Assembly: GCA_040754075.1 (NCBI GenBank)
Contig: JBFMDH010000021.1
Location: 61,901 to 125,900, forward strand
DNA length: 64,000 nucleotides
Origin: Acidobacteriota bacterium
Lineage (GTDB): Bacteria > Acidobacteriota > Blastocatellia > UBA7656
Reading direction: 5' to 3'
Positions 45,799-53,553 of the stretch are shown here, piece by piece (the first letter of the stretch is position 1; each line of letters begins with the position of its first letter). The notes below the pieces were generated by a model. That model saw nothing but the letters and a program-made list of their open reading frames with translations. It was not told the DNA's origin and searched no databases. The translations under genes and the position numbers were made by a program.

Positions 45799-46491
45799 TC
45801 ACTGCGTATCCTCGATTTCCCGCAAACTTCGCGGAACCCGTTTTAACCAATAGGTTAATCGTTCCGGTTGGGCTTTTAATTTTGTTTGAATCGCCTCAAT
45901 CTCTGCGGGCGAAAAATAGTTGCGTTGTTTCTCTGCTAATTTTTTAGCAGGCACGTTCCGGTATAGCCATTCGCGATAGAGTTTCAACCCTTCACCACAC
46001 CCCCGCGAAATCGCTTGCAAATCCGTGCGCCGCTCAAATCGCGCCGTATAATTTTTTCCCGCCAAGCGCATCAACCCGAAAAGCCGCAAACGATTTTTAG
46101 TCTGAAAATCATAAACGTGTCCGAGTTCATGACTGAGAATCGCCCGGATACCGGCTGCGGGAGCGCCGCGTTCAAAAACTTGCGGATTGACTTTGATGTA
46201 ATAGCGCATCTTCAAGCCAAACAGCCATCGCTTGAAATTGAACAGGGTGCGGAAATAATCGGCATTATCGGTGAAGCTTTGAATTTGAATATCGGTTTTT
46301 GCAAGTTCCGGGTAAGTGGTGTGAATCAATTCCTCAACGATGGCGCGTGTACGATTAATTGCCGCCAGGGTCGCCGCTTTATCGGCTTGGCCAGGTTGGG
46401 CAATCGCCAAACCGTCAGAAGTAAATGACGGTGAGAGAGCGAGTATAAAAAATAAACCGCACAGAACGCGACAAAGAAATTTTTCAATCAT
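45799..46491 (-). CDS. Secreted HExxH protein, predicted metallopeptidase of unknown family
   Basis: A 230-residue exported protein. The signal peptide is about 1-30 (LCGLFFILALSPSFTSDGLA). A zinc motif HELGHVYDF (about residue 122) is the only recognisable motif, and the region around it (AAGIRAILSHELGHVYD) looks like a gluzincin-type helix; Glu ligand candidates occur in the following ARFERRTDLQAISRG helix. The rest is helical and rich in basic residues. Function is unknown. Its stop codon lies one base from that of the convergent fusion gene, leaving no terminator space between them. Confidence 0.6.
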   Translation of the reverse strand: MIEKFLCRVLCGLFFILALSPSFTSDGLAIAQPGQADKAATLAAINRTRAIVEELIHTTYPELAKTDIQIQSFTDNADYFRTLFNFKRWLFGLKMRYYIKVNPQVFERGAPAAGIRAILSHELGHVYDFQTKNRLRLFGLMRLAGKNYTARFERRTDLQAISRGCGEGLKLYREWLYRNVPAKKLAEKQRNYFSPAEIEAIQTKLKAQPERLTYWLKRVPRSLREIEDTQ

Positions 46492-46581
46492 GCATTCCTC
46501 TCAAAAAATAAAGCGTGACCGGTAGTTATCTTACCCATCACGCCAAGGAGAGGAAACAGAGTTTGGATGAACGATTTCCTT

Positions 46582-46977
46582 TTAACCGAAAACTTGACCG
46601 ACCACAGGAAGTTCCCGCCGGTGTAAAATCAAAATCACTAAACTCGCGACAAAAACCGCACACGCCAGAATAAACAACACCCCGCCATCATCTTTGACGA
46701 CGATTCCGAGTTTGGTCAGATGGCTGAAGATCGCTCCGGTGATGGTGCCAAGCGCGAGGATTGCACCGTAAGGAACGGTGCGCGGAATCAGTAATAGAAT
46801 AACCGCGATGAGTTCAACAATGCCTGAACCGATGCGCCCCCAGGGTTCAAGTCCAAGTGTCATAAAAATATATTTCGATTCATCAGCGCCGGTGAATTTG
46901 AAAAACAGGGTTTGAAATAAAATAACCGCAACGATAATTTGCAAAACCCAACTGATAATATTCTGTGTTTTAGACAT
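46582..46977 (-). CDS. DoxX family membrane protein
   Basis: A 131-residue inner-membrane protein with four hydrophobic helices (about 7-25, 44-65, 70-88, 98-115), and the DoxX-like beginning IVAVILFQTLFFKFTGADES. DoxX-like proteins have been linked to thiosulfate:quinone oxidoreductase or redox-stress complexes, but most copies are uncharacterised. It is transcribed away from zwf with the same orientation but 178 bases separate them; the role is unclear. Confidence 0.8.
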   Translation of the reverse strand: MSKTQNIISWVLQIIVAVILFQTLFFKFTGADESKYIFMTLGLEPWGRIGSGIVELIAVILLLIPRTVPYGAILALGTITGAIFSHLTKLGIVVKDDGGVLFILACAVFVASLVILILHRRELPVVGQVFG

Positions 46978-47054
46978 GCTGAGATTGTTTCCTTTCGCTT
47001 AAATTGCTCACTCAGTAAATCCACTACGCAGGATTTTTATTCCAACCTCAAGGC

Positions 47055-47150
47055 GAAAAAAGAGAACCACGAAACAGACGGAATAGAGAGCGAACATAGG
47101 GAAATTTCATTGAGTTTCCACGGGTTCCGTTTTTATGCCGTCGGTTCCGC
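47055..47150. repeat. Spacer with weak R5-like palindromic words
   Basis: The stretch GAAACAGACGGAATAGAGAG and, later, GGTTCCGTTTTTATGCCGTC with GGTTCCGCAG resemble the R5 arms at 39256-39375. It sits between the DoxX gene and zwf. Similarity is partial, so membership is tentative. Confidence 0.3.
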
Positions 47151-47155
47151 AGTGG

Positions 47156-48712
47156 TTACCCGGCAAAATCCTCTTCATCTTTGCGCCAGCGCCGACCTTC
47201 GCGTTCCAGCAAATCATCCGCCTCTTTTGGTCCCCAGGTGCCTGATGCATAATTCGGGAAATTGCGCGCCGGAAGCGCGCTCCAGAGATCGATAATCGGG
47301 CTGACCACGCGCCACGCCGCCTCAACCATATCGGCGCGTTGGAAAAGCGTTGCGTCACCGGTCATACAATCGTAAAGCAACCGCTCGTAACCTGTACTCG
47401 TGGTCTTGCCGAAATAATCGACATAATTGAAATCCATATCGACATCGCCCAGTTTGACGACGGGTCCGGGAACCTTCGCGCCGAAATGCAGCGAGATGCC
47501 TTCATCGGGTTGAATGTGAATGACCAGACGATTGGTCACCAGTTTATCGACCGGGGTGTCGCGGAATAACACGAAGGGCGCGCGTTTGAATTGAATGGCA
47601 ATCTCGGTGACACGTTTGGGCAGATGTTTGCCGGTTCTCAAATAAAATGGCACATCCGCCCAGCGCCAGTTATCAATCAACAATTTCATCGCCACAAAGG
47701 TTTCGGTGTTGGAATTGGGCGCGACATTGGTTTCGGCGCGATAGGACACGGCGCGTTCGCCTTTCACCAAGCCATCGCCATATTGACCGCGCACCGTGCG
47801 ACGTATCACCTCTTCATCGGTCATCGGTTGAATGGCATGTAAAATTTTTGCCTGTTCATCGCGCACCGCATCGGCTTCAAATGAGATGGGCGGCTCCATT
47901 GCCGTCAGCGTCACCAGTTGGAAAAGGTGATTGGGAACCATGTCCCGCAAAGCGCCGGAGGTTTCATAATAGCCGCCGCGACCTTCGACGCCGACGGCTT
48001 CCGATGCGGTGATTTGCACATGGTCGATGTAGCGGCGATTCCAGATGGGTTCAAAGATGCCGTTGCCGAAGCGAAAAACCAAAATATTCTGCACCGTCTC
48101 TTTGCCCAGATAATGGTCGATGCGATAAATCTGTTTTTCGTTGAAAACTTCTTTGAGTTCCAGATTGAGCGCGTGCGCCGAATCAAAGTCGCGCCCGAAC
48201 GGTTTTTCGACAATCACCCGTCGCCACCCTTTGCCCGGTTCTTCGTGTGCCAATCCTGCGGTGTTCAGTCGGCGTGCCACTTCACCGAAAAAGCTTGGCG
48301 CGGTCGCCAGATAATAAAAATAGTTGCTGTGCGTGCCGTGTTCCTGATTGACTTCTTCCAATCGCCCTTTGAGCCTTTGATAGAGGTTGTCATCGCCAAA
48401 TTCGCCGGGAATGTAATGCAGACGGCGTTGCACCCAGTCCCATAAATCGGGTTCGATTTCGCTGGTGGCAAACTCTTTCATATCCTGAGAAATTTTTTCG
48501 CGAAACTGCTCATCGCTCATCTCGGAACGGGCAATGCCGATGACGGCAAACTGCCGCGACAGCAGTCCGGCTTTTGCCAGATTGTAAAGCGCCGGGATTA
48601 ATTTGCGTTTGGTCAAATCGCCCGAAGCGCCGAAAATCACCATAATGCAAGGGTCGCTTCGATCATCCGAATGGCTGTTGCCACTCATTGCATTCACCAG
48701 GTCTGATGCCAT
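47156..48712 (-). CDS. zwf: Glucose-6-phosphate dehydrogenase
   Basis: A 518-residue enzyme oxidising glucose-6-phosphate to 6-phosphogluconolactone in the cytoplasm (pentose phosphate pathway). The coenzyme fold is visible in [17 protein letters not shown] (residues about 26-42). The substrate site [21 protein letters not shown] holds the catalytic lysine and the conserved His. The N-terminal MASDLVNAM may be a short extension. AGGAGAA lies about seven bases before ATG 48712. It is the last gene of a minus-strand sugar-phosphate locus that also holds tkt, a glucose-6-phosphate isomerase and gnd; no 6-phosphogluconolactonase gene is seen. Confidence 0.95.
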   Translation of the reverse strand: MASDLVNAMSGNSHSDDRSDPCIMVIFGASGDLTKRKLIPALYNLAKAGLLSRQFAVIGIARSEMSDEQFREKISQDMKEFATSEIEPDLWDWVQRRLHYIPGEFGDDNLYQRLKGRLEEVNQEHGTHSNYFYYLATAPSFFGEVARRLNTAGLAHEEPGKGWRRVIVEKPFGRDFDSAHALNLELKEVFNEKQIYRIDHYLGKETVQNILVFRFGNGIFEPIWNRRYIDHVQITASEAVGVEGRGGYYETSGALRDMVPNHLFQLVTLTAMEPPISFEADAVRDEQAKILHAIQPMTDEEVIRRTVRGQYGDGLVKGERAVSYRAETNVAPNSNTETFVAMKLLIDNWRWADVPFYLRTGKHLPKRVTEIAIQFKRAPFVLFRDTPVDKLVTNRLVIHIQPDEGISLHFGAKVPGPVVKLGDVDMDFNYVDYFGKTTSTGYERLLYDCMTGDATLFQRADMVEAAWRVVSPIIDLWSALPARNFPNYASGTWGPKEADDLLEREGRRWRKDEEDFAG

Positions 48713-48735
48713 TTAAATTCTCCTATTCAATAAGT

Positions 48736-49200
48736 TCAGGGATGGGCATTAGGGTCTTCAACCGTAAGCCCTTCGGCAATCGCCGCTCTATTGAGTTCAA
48801 GGTCAGCAGAAACCAAAGTCAACGGCAGTAAATTTGAAGCCCGCAATAAATTGTTGGTTCCAATCGCTGCCGCAAGATGGGTTGCATCATAGCTTCGCAG
48901 ATGATAGGTGTCTGTCAAATTCATCGCTTTATCAATCAAATTGGGGGTCATTTCAACAATCAGGTATTCACTATTGAATTCACGCTTAAATTCAGCAATT
49001 GCATTTGCGGCATCCTTGAGAGGAACGCTTTTTCCGGCTCTGCGCCTGGCTATTGCGGCAACCACTTCCACGCCGGCAATGCGGGCAATATAGATTTGAT
49101 TACCTGTAGCCGGATTGAAGGGGTTCGCAACCCAAGCTGTTCCTGTTTCGTTAAGGTAGCGTTTCACAACTGCGCTGCTGTCGAAAAAATAATCAGGCAT
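48736..49200 (-). CDS. vapC: PIN domain toxin (VapC-like ribonuclease)
   Basis: A 154-residue PIN-fold protein. The first acidic residue is in FFDSSAVVKRYLNE, a Glu in AGVEVVAAIARR, a third Asp in RSYDATHLAAAI, and the last in LTLVSADLELNRAA. This matches VapC ribonucleases. Its start codon directly follows the antitoxin's stop (TAA then ATG), so translation is coupled. It lies between zwf and gnd, where it separates two genes of one pathway. Confidence 0.85.
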   Translation of the reverse strand: MPDYFFDSSAVVKRYLNETGTAWVANPFNPATGNQIYIARIAGVEVVAAIARRRAGKSVPLKDAANAIAEFKREFNSEYLIVEMTPNLIDKAMNLTDTYHLRSYDATHLAAAIGTNNLLRASNLLPLTLVSADLELNRAAIAEGLTVEDPNAHP

Positions 49201-49461
49201 TTACCGGCGCTCCTCAATCAAGGTTTCGGAAACCGGTTTACCTTTCACTCTCACGGGTTTGTATTTTTTGAATGCTTCGATATCTCTTTTGGGCTTTCTG
49301 ATTTCACTGAAAAGTCCGGCTTGTAGCATAGCTTGCTCGAACCGCTTGCGCTTCTCTTCCTCGGATAACAACTCATCCAACACGATACGCAATTGTTGCA
49401 AATCTTCGGAAGGCAAAGTCTTCATTTCTTGAACCACCTTATCCAAAGTGACATTTTGCAT
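49201..49461 (-). CDS. Antitoxin partner of VapC
   Basis: An 86-residue small acidic-basic protein (QNVTLDKVVQEMKTLPSEDLQQLRIVLDELL, then a basic tail EAFKKYKPVRVKGKPVSETL). The first helices resemble dimerising regions of small antitoxins, and the tail could wrap the toxin. ATG 49461 is chosen because AAAGGAG ends six bases upstream, while the TTG at 49467 overlaps that spacing. The gene is the first of the vapBC pair. The family (VapB, or a DUF2281-like group) is not certain. Confidence 0.65.
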   Translation of the reverse strand: MQNVTLDKVVQEMKTLPSEDLQQLRIVLDELLSEEEKRKRFEQAMLQAGLFSEIRKPKRDIEAFKKYKPVRVKGKPVSETLIEERR

Positions 49462-49526
49462 AAACAACTCCTTTGCATAAAACTTCAGGAGGCATTCTAC
49501 CCGGCAAGTTTACCACCTGCTATTGG

Positions 49527-49575
49527 TCACTTCTTTTCAACCTGTCCGCCGAATTTCTGGCGCATTGCCGATAAT
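49527..49575. repeat. Second copy of the gnd 3' end (copy A)
   Basis: These 49 bases match 50111-50159, the coding end and stop codon of gnd, at 46 positions. The three differences fall at third codon positions of the gnd frame: Gly and Val codons are synonymous and His becomes Gln, so both copies encode the same protein ending. Copy A begins two bases after the brnA stop codon and lies about 65 bases from the vapB start. Confidence 0.85.
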
Positions 49576-49577
49576 AG

Positions 49578-49778
49578 CTACAAGATTGATTGCACAATGT
49601 CTTTACTGCCTCGCAACAATTTATTGACTAAAATTTGTGCGTCAAGCTTATTCTTTTTTGCATACTTTTGAATAAACTCAGCAACATCAGGGTCTAGATA
49701 GATTGGCAAATTAAGTTTCACATTCGGGCGATAGAATTTACCGCGTTCACCTTTGGAAAAATCATATTCTTTTTTCAT
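49578..49778 (-). CDS. brnA: BrnA-type antitoxin
   Basis: A 66-residue protein. KKEYDFSKGERGKFYRP is followed by a basic, ribbon-helix-helix-like core (VKLNLPIYLDPDVAEFIQKYAKKNKLDAQILVNKLL), as in BrnA antitoxins that pair with BrnT and repress the operon. The ATG overlaps the end of brnT (ATGA, four bases). Its stop lies two bases from a duplicated gnd tail (copy A). Confidence 0.8.
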   Translation of the reverse strand: MKKEYDFSKGERGKFYRPNVKLNLPIYLDPDVAEFIQKYAKKNKLDAQILVNKLLRGSKDIVQSIL

Positions 49779-50074
49779 AGCGATTCACCTTCGTATTGCT
49801 TTCTTTCATTTCTGTTAGCTTTTCGCGCCGAAATTATTCGGATAATTGATTGATCTTTTTCCGCCTCATTAAATGTGTGAATGACCACCAACAGCAGGTC
49901 AGATTTATCCTTGCCTAAGGTTATCCATCTATCTTCTTTCTCGCTATGAGCGTCATCAAAGATAGATAAGGCAAGCGGGTCTAAAAACACTTCGGCAGCC
50001 CGCTCAAAGCTAACTTTATGCTTACGCGCATTCGCTTTCGCTTTAATTGGAGTCCACTCGAAATTGTACTGCAC
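49775..50074 (-). CDS. brnT: BrnT family toxin
   Basis: A 99-residue RelE/ParE-like ribonuclease toxin. Motifs match BrnT: FEWTPIKAKANARKHKVSFERAAEVFLDPLAL at the start, then RWITLGKDKSDLLLVVIHT, and the C-terminal IIRIISARKANRNERKQYE with the catalytic-type arginines and lysine. The toxin gene precedes the antitoxin, as usual for BrnTA. A 36-base gap separates its start from the stop of gnd, leaving little room for a separate promoter unless it lies inside gnd. Confidence 0.9.
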   Translation of the reverse strand: MQYNFEWTPIKAKANARKHKVSFERAAEVFLDPLALSIFDDAHSEKEDRWITLGKDKSDLLLVVIHTFNEAEKDQSIIRIISARKANRNERKQYEGESL

Positions 50075-50110
50075 AATTTTCCCTTATGTTTGAAAAAGAG
50101 AAAAACCGTT

Positions 50111-50159
50111 TCACTTCTTTTCCACATGACCGCCGAATTTCTGGCGCATTGCCGATAAA
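50111..50159. repeat. gnd 3' end used as reference copy (copy B)
   Basis: The last coding codons and TGA of gnd. Paired with copy A at 49527-49575. Together they bracket the brnTA module, giving a unit of about 584 bases, start to start. Confidence 0.85.
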
Positions 50160-51085
50160 ACTTTTTCGGCAAAGGTGTGCTCTTGACGCGAACGAAAACG
50201 CACGAATAACGCCGCGGTCAACACATCTGCGGGAACCGCTTCTTCAATCGCCGCTTGAATCGTCCAACGCCCTTCACCGGAATCCTGCACAAAACCCGTG
50301 TAATTTGCGAGCGTCGGATTTTCCGCCAAAGCCATCGCGGTCAAATCCAGCAACCACGAACTGACAACGCTTCCCCGTCGCCAGAGTTCGGCAATATCCG
50401 CGAGGTTCAAATCATAGCGAATCTCTTCTGGCAAAGCTTCCGAGTTGGCATTTTTGAAAATATCGAAGCCCTCGGCATATGCCTGCATCAAGCCGTATTC
50501 GATGCCGTTATGCACCATCTTGACGAAATGACCTGCGCCCGCTTTGCCACAATAAAGATACCCATCTTCGGCAGTGCTTTGCAGCCCTTCGCGTTGCGGC
50601 GTTTTTTCTATCTCACCGATGCCGGGCGCAAGGGTTTTAAAAATCGGGTCGAGATGTTCAATCACTTCTTTCGGGCCACCAATCATCATGCAGTAACCGC
50701 GCTCCAATCCCCAGACGCCGCCGCTCGTGCCGACATCGACATAGTGAATGCCTTTCGGCAGAAGTTCTTTGGCGCGACGCGCATCGTCTTTGAAATAAGA
50801 GTTGCCGCCGTCAATGATGATGTCGCCCGCTTCCATTCTCTCAGCCAAAGCTTTCACAGTATTTTCCGTGGGCGCACCTGCGGGAACCATCACCCAGGCG
50901 ACGCGCGGTTTCGTGAGTTTCCCAACGAAATCATCAAGCGAAACGGAACCTGTCGCGCCTTCGCCTTCCATTTGTTTTACGGCGTCGGGGTTCAAATCCG
51001 TGACTACGCATTCGTGACCGCCGCGCATCAAACGGCGCACCATATTTGCGCCCATCCTGCCAAGTCCGACCATACCAAGTTGCAT
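50111..51085 (-). CDS. gnd: 6-phosphogluconate dehydrogenase, decarboxylating (short type)
   Basis: A 324-residue enzyme converting 6-phosphogluconate to ribulose-5-phosphate. The nucleotide-binding [16 protein letters not shown] (residues 4-19) and the substrate motif [22 protein letters not shown] (about 115-136) with the catalytic-lysine region [16 protein letters not shown] (about 178-193) are visible. The length (324) fits the short, YqeC-like form of gnd. AAGGAG lies eight bases before ATG 51085. The gene sits in a tkt, isomerase, gnd, zwf locus. Its last 15 codons and stop are duplicated downstream of the brnTA insertion. Confidence 0.94.
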   Translation of the reverse strand: MQLGMVGLGRMGANMVRRLMRGGHECVVTDLNPDAVKQMEGEGATGSVSLDDFVGKLTKPRVAWVMVPAGAPTENTVKALAERMEAGDIIIDGGNSYFKDDARRAKELLPKGIHYVDVGTSGGVWGLERGYCMMIGGPKEVIEHLDPIFKTLAPGIGEIEKTPQREGLQSTAEDGYLYCGKAGAGHFVKMVHNGIEYGLMQAYAEGFDIFKNANSEALPEEIRYDLNLADIAELWRRGSVVSSWLLDLTAMALAENPTLANYTGFVQDSGEGRWTIQAAIEEAVPADVLTAALFVRFRSRQEHTFAEKVLSAMRQKFGGHVEKK

Positions 51086-51106
51086 ACCTGTTGCTCCTTA
51101 TTGAGT

Positions 51107-51145
51107 AAAAATTTGAACACCAAGAACACAAAGAACACGAAGACT
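51107..51145. repeat. Short tandem-word repeat, family R4
   Basis: AACACCAAGAACACAAAGAAC and the following ACGAAG repeat a CAAGA/CAAAGA word; the complementary GTTCTTCGTG lies at about 51282-51291. It fills the gap between gnd and the isomerase. Confidence 0.5.
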
Positions 51146-51304
51146 TTTTCAAAAATGATTCGTTTGATACCGCCAGAGGTCAGCAATCTCGTCTTGAAGT
51201 TTAAGATCAGTCCTAATCTCAATCCTGTGGTTTTCAAGCTCTTCGGGTAAATCGCTTTTCGTTCGCATTATCATGATTTTTGTTCTTCGTGTTAAAAAAT
51301 ATGC

Positions 51305-53416
51305 TTATCTCAAGGCTTGTTGAATTAACGTGTTGAGTTTTTCTAATCCGGCTTTCACATCCGCGCCAAGATGTACGCGCAAGGCGCGACGCTGGCGGTC
51401 AGCTAAGACTTGAAAATCGCCGCGCGCCTGTGCCGCTTTGACAATGCCGAACGTGTAAGTTTGTTCGGGCACCGCGAGTTCCACAGAGTCATCGGCGGTG
51501 ATTTGCAAAAACACGCCGCTGTTGGGTCCGCCTTTGTAAGCCTGCCCTGTGGAATGCAAAAAGCGCGGTCCGAATCCGAGGCAGGTTGCAACTCGCTTTT
51601 TATCACGCACCGCATGACGCGCCGATTGAATCAAGGCTTCATGCGTTTCGTTCATTTCCACATAAGCGAGAAACGCCGCGTAATCGCCCGCGTGAATCGA
51701 ATTCAGATGGGCGCGCAAATACCCAAGCAGGGTTTGCTCATCGCCTGCCGCTTCAGCAAGGCGCGCGGCATTTTTCTCATCGGTGAAGAGTTTGATTCCC
51801 TGCTCTTCGAGAATCGGTGATTCCGCAGGCAGGCTGCCGGTTTGTTCATACGCCGTGGTCAATTCTTTGGTGACGATTTTGCTCGCTTCGACATCGGGTT
51901 GATTGAAGGGATTGATGCCAATCACCGCGCCGGCAACCGCCGTAGCGATTTCCCAACGAAAATACTCCTGCCCCAAATCGTAAACATCACCCACCGCAAT
52001 GCGCACCACCGGCTGCCCGGCTTTCTCTAACGCCGCGACCGCTGCGTCCTGCGCCGCGTCTGCCGCACCTGCCAATCGCAAATAAGCGAACACGCGGTCA
52101 TTGCCGTAAACTTCGGGCGCACCCAGCGCTTCGCGGTCAATCGGGATGATACCGTAACCTTCTTTGCCGGTGGATTCGGCGATGAGTTGTTCGAGCCACG
52201 CGCCTAAATCCGCGATGCCCGGCGAAGTGACAATCGTCAATTTATCGCGTCCCTGCCGCGCTGCTGTGCCAAGTACCAAACCAAGCGCGACGCCGGGATT
52301 TAAGCTTGCATCATCATTCTTGCAGGCTTCGACCATGCGTTTGACGCTCGCTAAAAATCGTTTAACATCAACGCCCATCACTGCCGAAGGAACCAATCCG
52401 AAATCCGAAAGCGCAGAATAGCGACCGCCGATGCTCGGCACGCCGAAAAAGATGTGACGGAAATTATCGGCTTCGGCAACCTTCTGCATTTTGGAATTCG
52501 GGTCGGTGATAGCGATAAAGCGCGAACCTGCTTTATCTGCGCCGACGGTTGCTTTCAAACGTTCAAAGAAATATTGCTTGAAGATATTGGGTTCAAGCGT
52601 GCTGCCGGATTTGCTTGAGACGATGCAGAGGCAATCTGAGAGGTCAACTTGGTTTTCAAAGGTTTTAATCTGTTGCGGGTCGGTGGAATCGAGAACCTGA
52701 AATTCGGGAAAGCCGGATTGTTTGCCGAAGGTCAAATTCATCACTTCGGGCGCAAGGCTCGACCCGCCCATGCCAAGCAGGAGCGCGTAAGCAAAGCCTT
52801 CGCGTTTGATTTCATCAGCGATGTTGGTGAGATGGTCGATTGCATTGAGTTGTGCGTCAACGATGTCGAGCCAACCGAGCCAATTGCTTTCATCACTGTT
52901 TGTCCAAAGCGTGGCATCTTTCGCCCACAGTTTTTTGACTTTCGCATTGGCGCTCCAATCCTGAATCGCCGCATCGAATGCCGATTTCAATTCATCAGGA
53001 AGTGAACAGGTTTGATTTGAAACCTCAGTGTCCATTATTTGAATCTCCTTTAAATATTCCTTCAGCTTTTCTTCAATTTGTTCTTTTGGATAAAGCGATT
53101 GAGTCAGTTCCACAAATTCGCCGTTCCTATAATAAGCCAGTGCTGGCAGTCCCCTTATCTTGAGTTGCCTTGCAATAGACCAAAACTCTTCCCGGTCAAT
53201 ATCAACTGAGCCTATTCTGAAAAGATTCACGTCATCAAGTTGAATTTGCCCTAACCTTTCCTTCATTTGATCATCAATCCGATTCCATTCTGCCCAAAAG
53301 TGAATGACGACAACAGGTCGCGATCTAATGAACTCTTCATATCTTTCAACAGATAAAGTTTCGATTATCAAAGCTATCTCTCGCGATTGCGGCTGAGCCG
53401 CTAAACCAGAAATCAA
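51305..53416 (-). CDS. pgi: Thioredoxin-like domain fused in frame to glucose-6-phosphate isomerase
   Basis: An ORF of 703 residues with two parts. The C-terminal part (about residue 128 onward) is a glucose-6-phosphate isomerase of the kind found at the end of Tal-Pgi fusions: GMGGSSLAPEV, SSKSGSTLEPNIF, TDPNSKM, LTIVTSPGIADLG and GFGPRFLHSTGQAYKGGP. It can also be translated alone: an internal AAAGGAG (53045-53051) and ATG 53035 give a 576-residue isomerase. The N-terminal 127 residues are thioredoxin-like (VVVIHFWAEWNRID ... LKIRGLPALAYYRNGEF), with no Cys in the active-site position. No stop codon separates the two. TTG 53416 is the earliest start; TTG 53371 is an alternative. The transaldolase half of usual Tal-Pgi proteins is absent. 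Confidence 0.85.
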   Translation of the reverse strand: MISGLAAQPQSREIALIIETLSVERYEEFIRSRPVVVIHFWAEWNRIDDQMKERLGQIQLDDVNLFRIGSVDIDREEFWSIARQLKIRGLPALAYYRNGEFVELTQSLYPKEQIEEKLKEYLKEIQIMDTEVSNQTCSLPDELKSAFDAAIQDWSANAKVKKLWAKDATLWTNSDESNWLGWLDIVDAQLNAIDHLTNIADEIKREGFAYALLLGMGGSSLAPEVMNLTFGKQSGFPEFQVLDSTDPQQIKTFENQVDLSDCLCIVSSKSGSTLEPNIFKQYFFERLKATVGADKAGSRFIAITDPNSKMQKVAEADNFRHIFFGVPSIGGRYSALSDFGLVPSAVMGVDVKRFLASVKRMVEACKNDDASLNPGVALGLVLGTAARQGRDKLTIVTSPGIADLGAWLEQLIAESTGKEGYGIIPIDREALGAPEVYGNDRVFAYLRLAGAADAAQDAAVAALEKAGQPVVRIAVGDVYDLGQEYFRWEIATAVAGAVIGINPFNQPDVEASKIVTKELTTAYEQTGSLPAESPILEEQGIKLFTDEKNAARLAEAAGDEQTLLGYLRAHLNSIHAGDYAAFLAYVEMNETHEALIQSARHAVRDKKRVATCLGFGPRFLHSTGQAYKGGPNSGVFLQITADDSVELAVPEQTYTFGIVKAAQARGDFQVLADRQRRALRVHLGADVKAGLEKLNTLIQQALR

Positions 53417-53508
53417 GACCTTGGCACATTCAATAAGGCGAGAATACCCATAAACAAGGCTTCATCACAATATGGAGTGTACCAGGCTTCTGCATTCCGG
53501 TTTAGCAT
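53413..53508 (-). CDS. Short ORF or gene remnant before the thioredoxin-like fusion
   Basis: An open frame following the tkt stop encodes ILEGFKYGMLNRNAEAWY and TPYCDEALFMGILALLNVPRS before a TGA that overlaps the TTG of the fusion ORF. The only ATG in frame (53508) would give 31 residues without a Shine-Dalgarno sequence. The amino-acid composition looks like a real protein end, so this may be the remnant of a larger gene linked to the thioredoxin-like ORF. No family recognised. Confidence 0.3.
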   Translation of the reverse strand: MLNRNAEAWYTPYCDEALFMGILALLNVPRS

Positions 53509-53553
53509 TCCGTACTTGAAACCCTCAAGTATTCGCTCATTAACAAAATTAAA

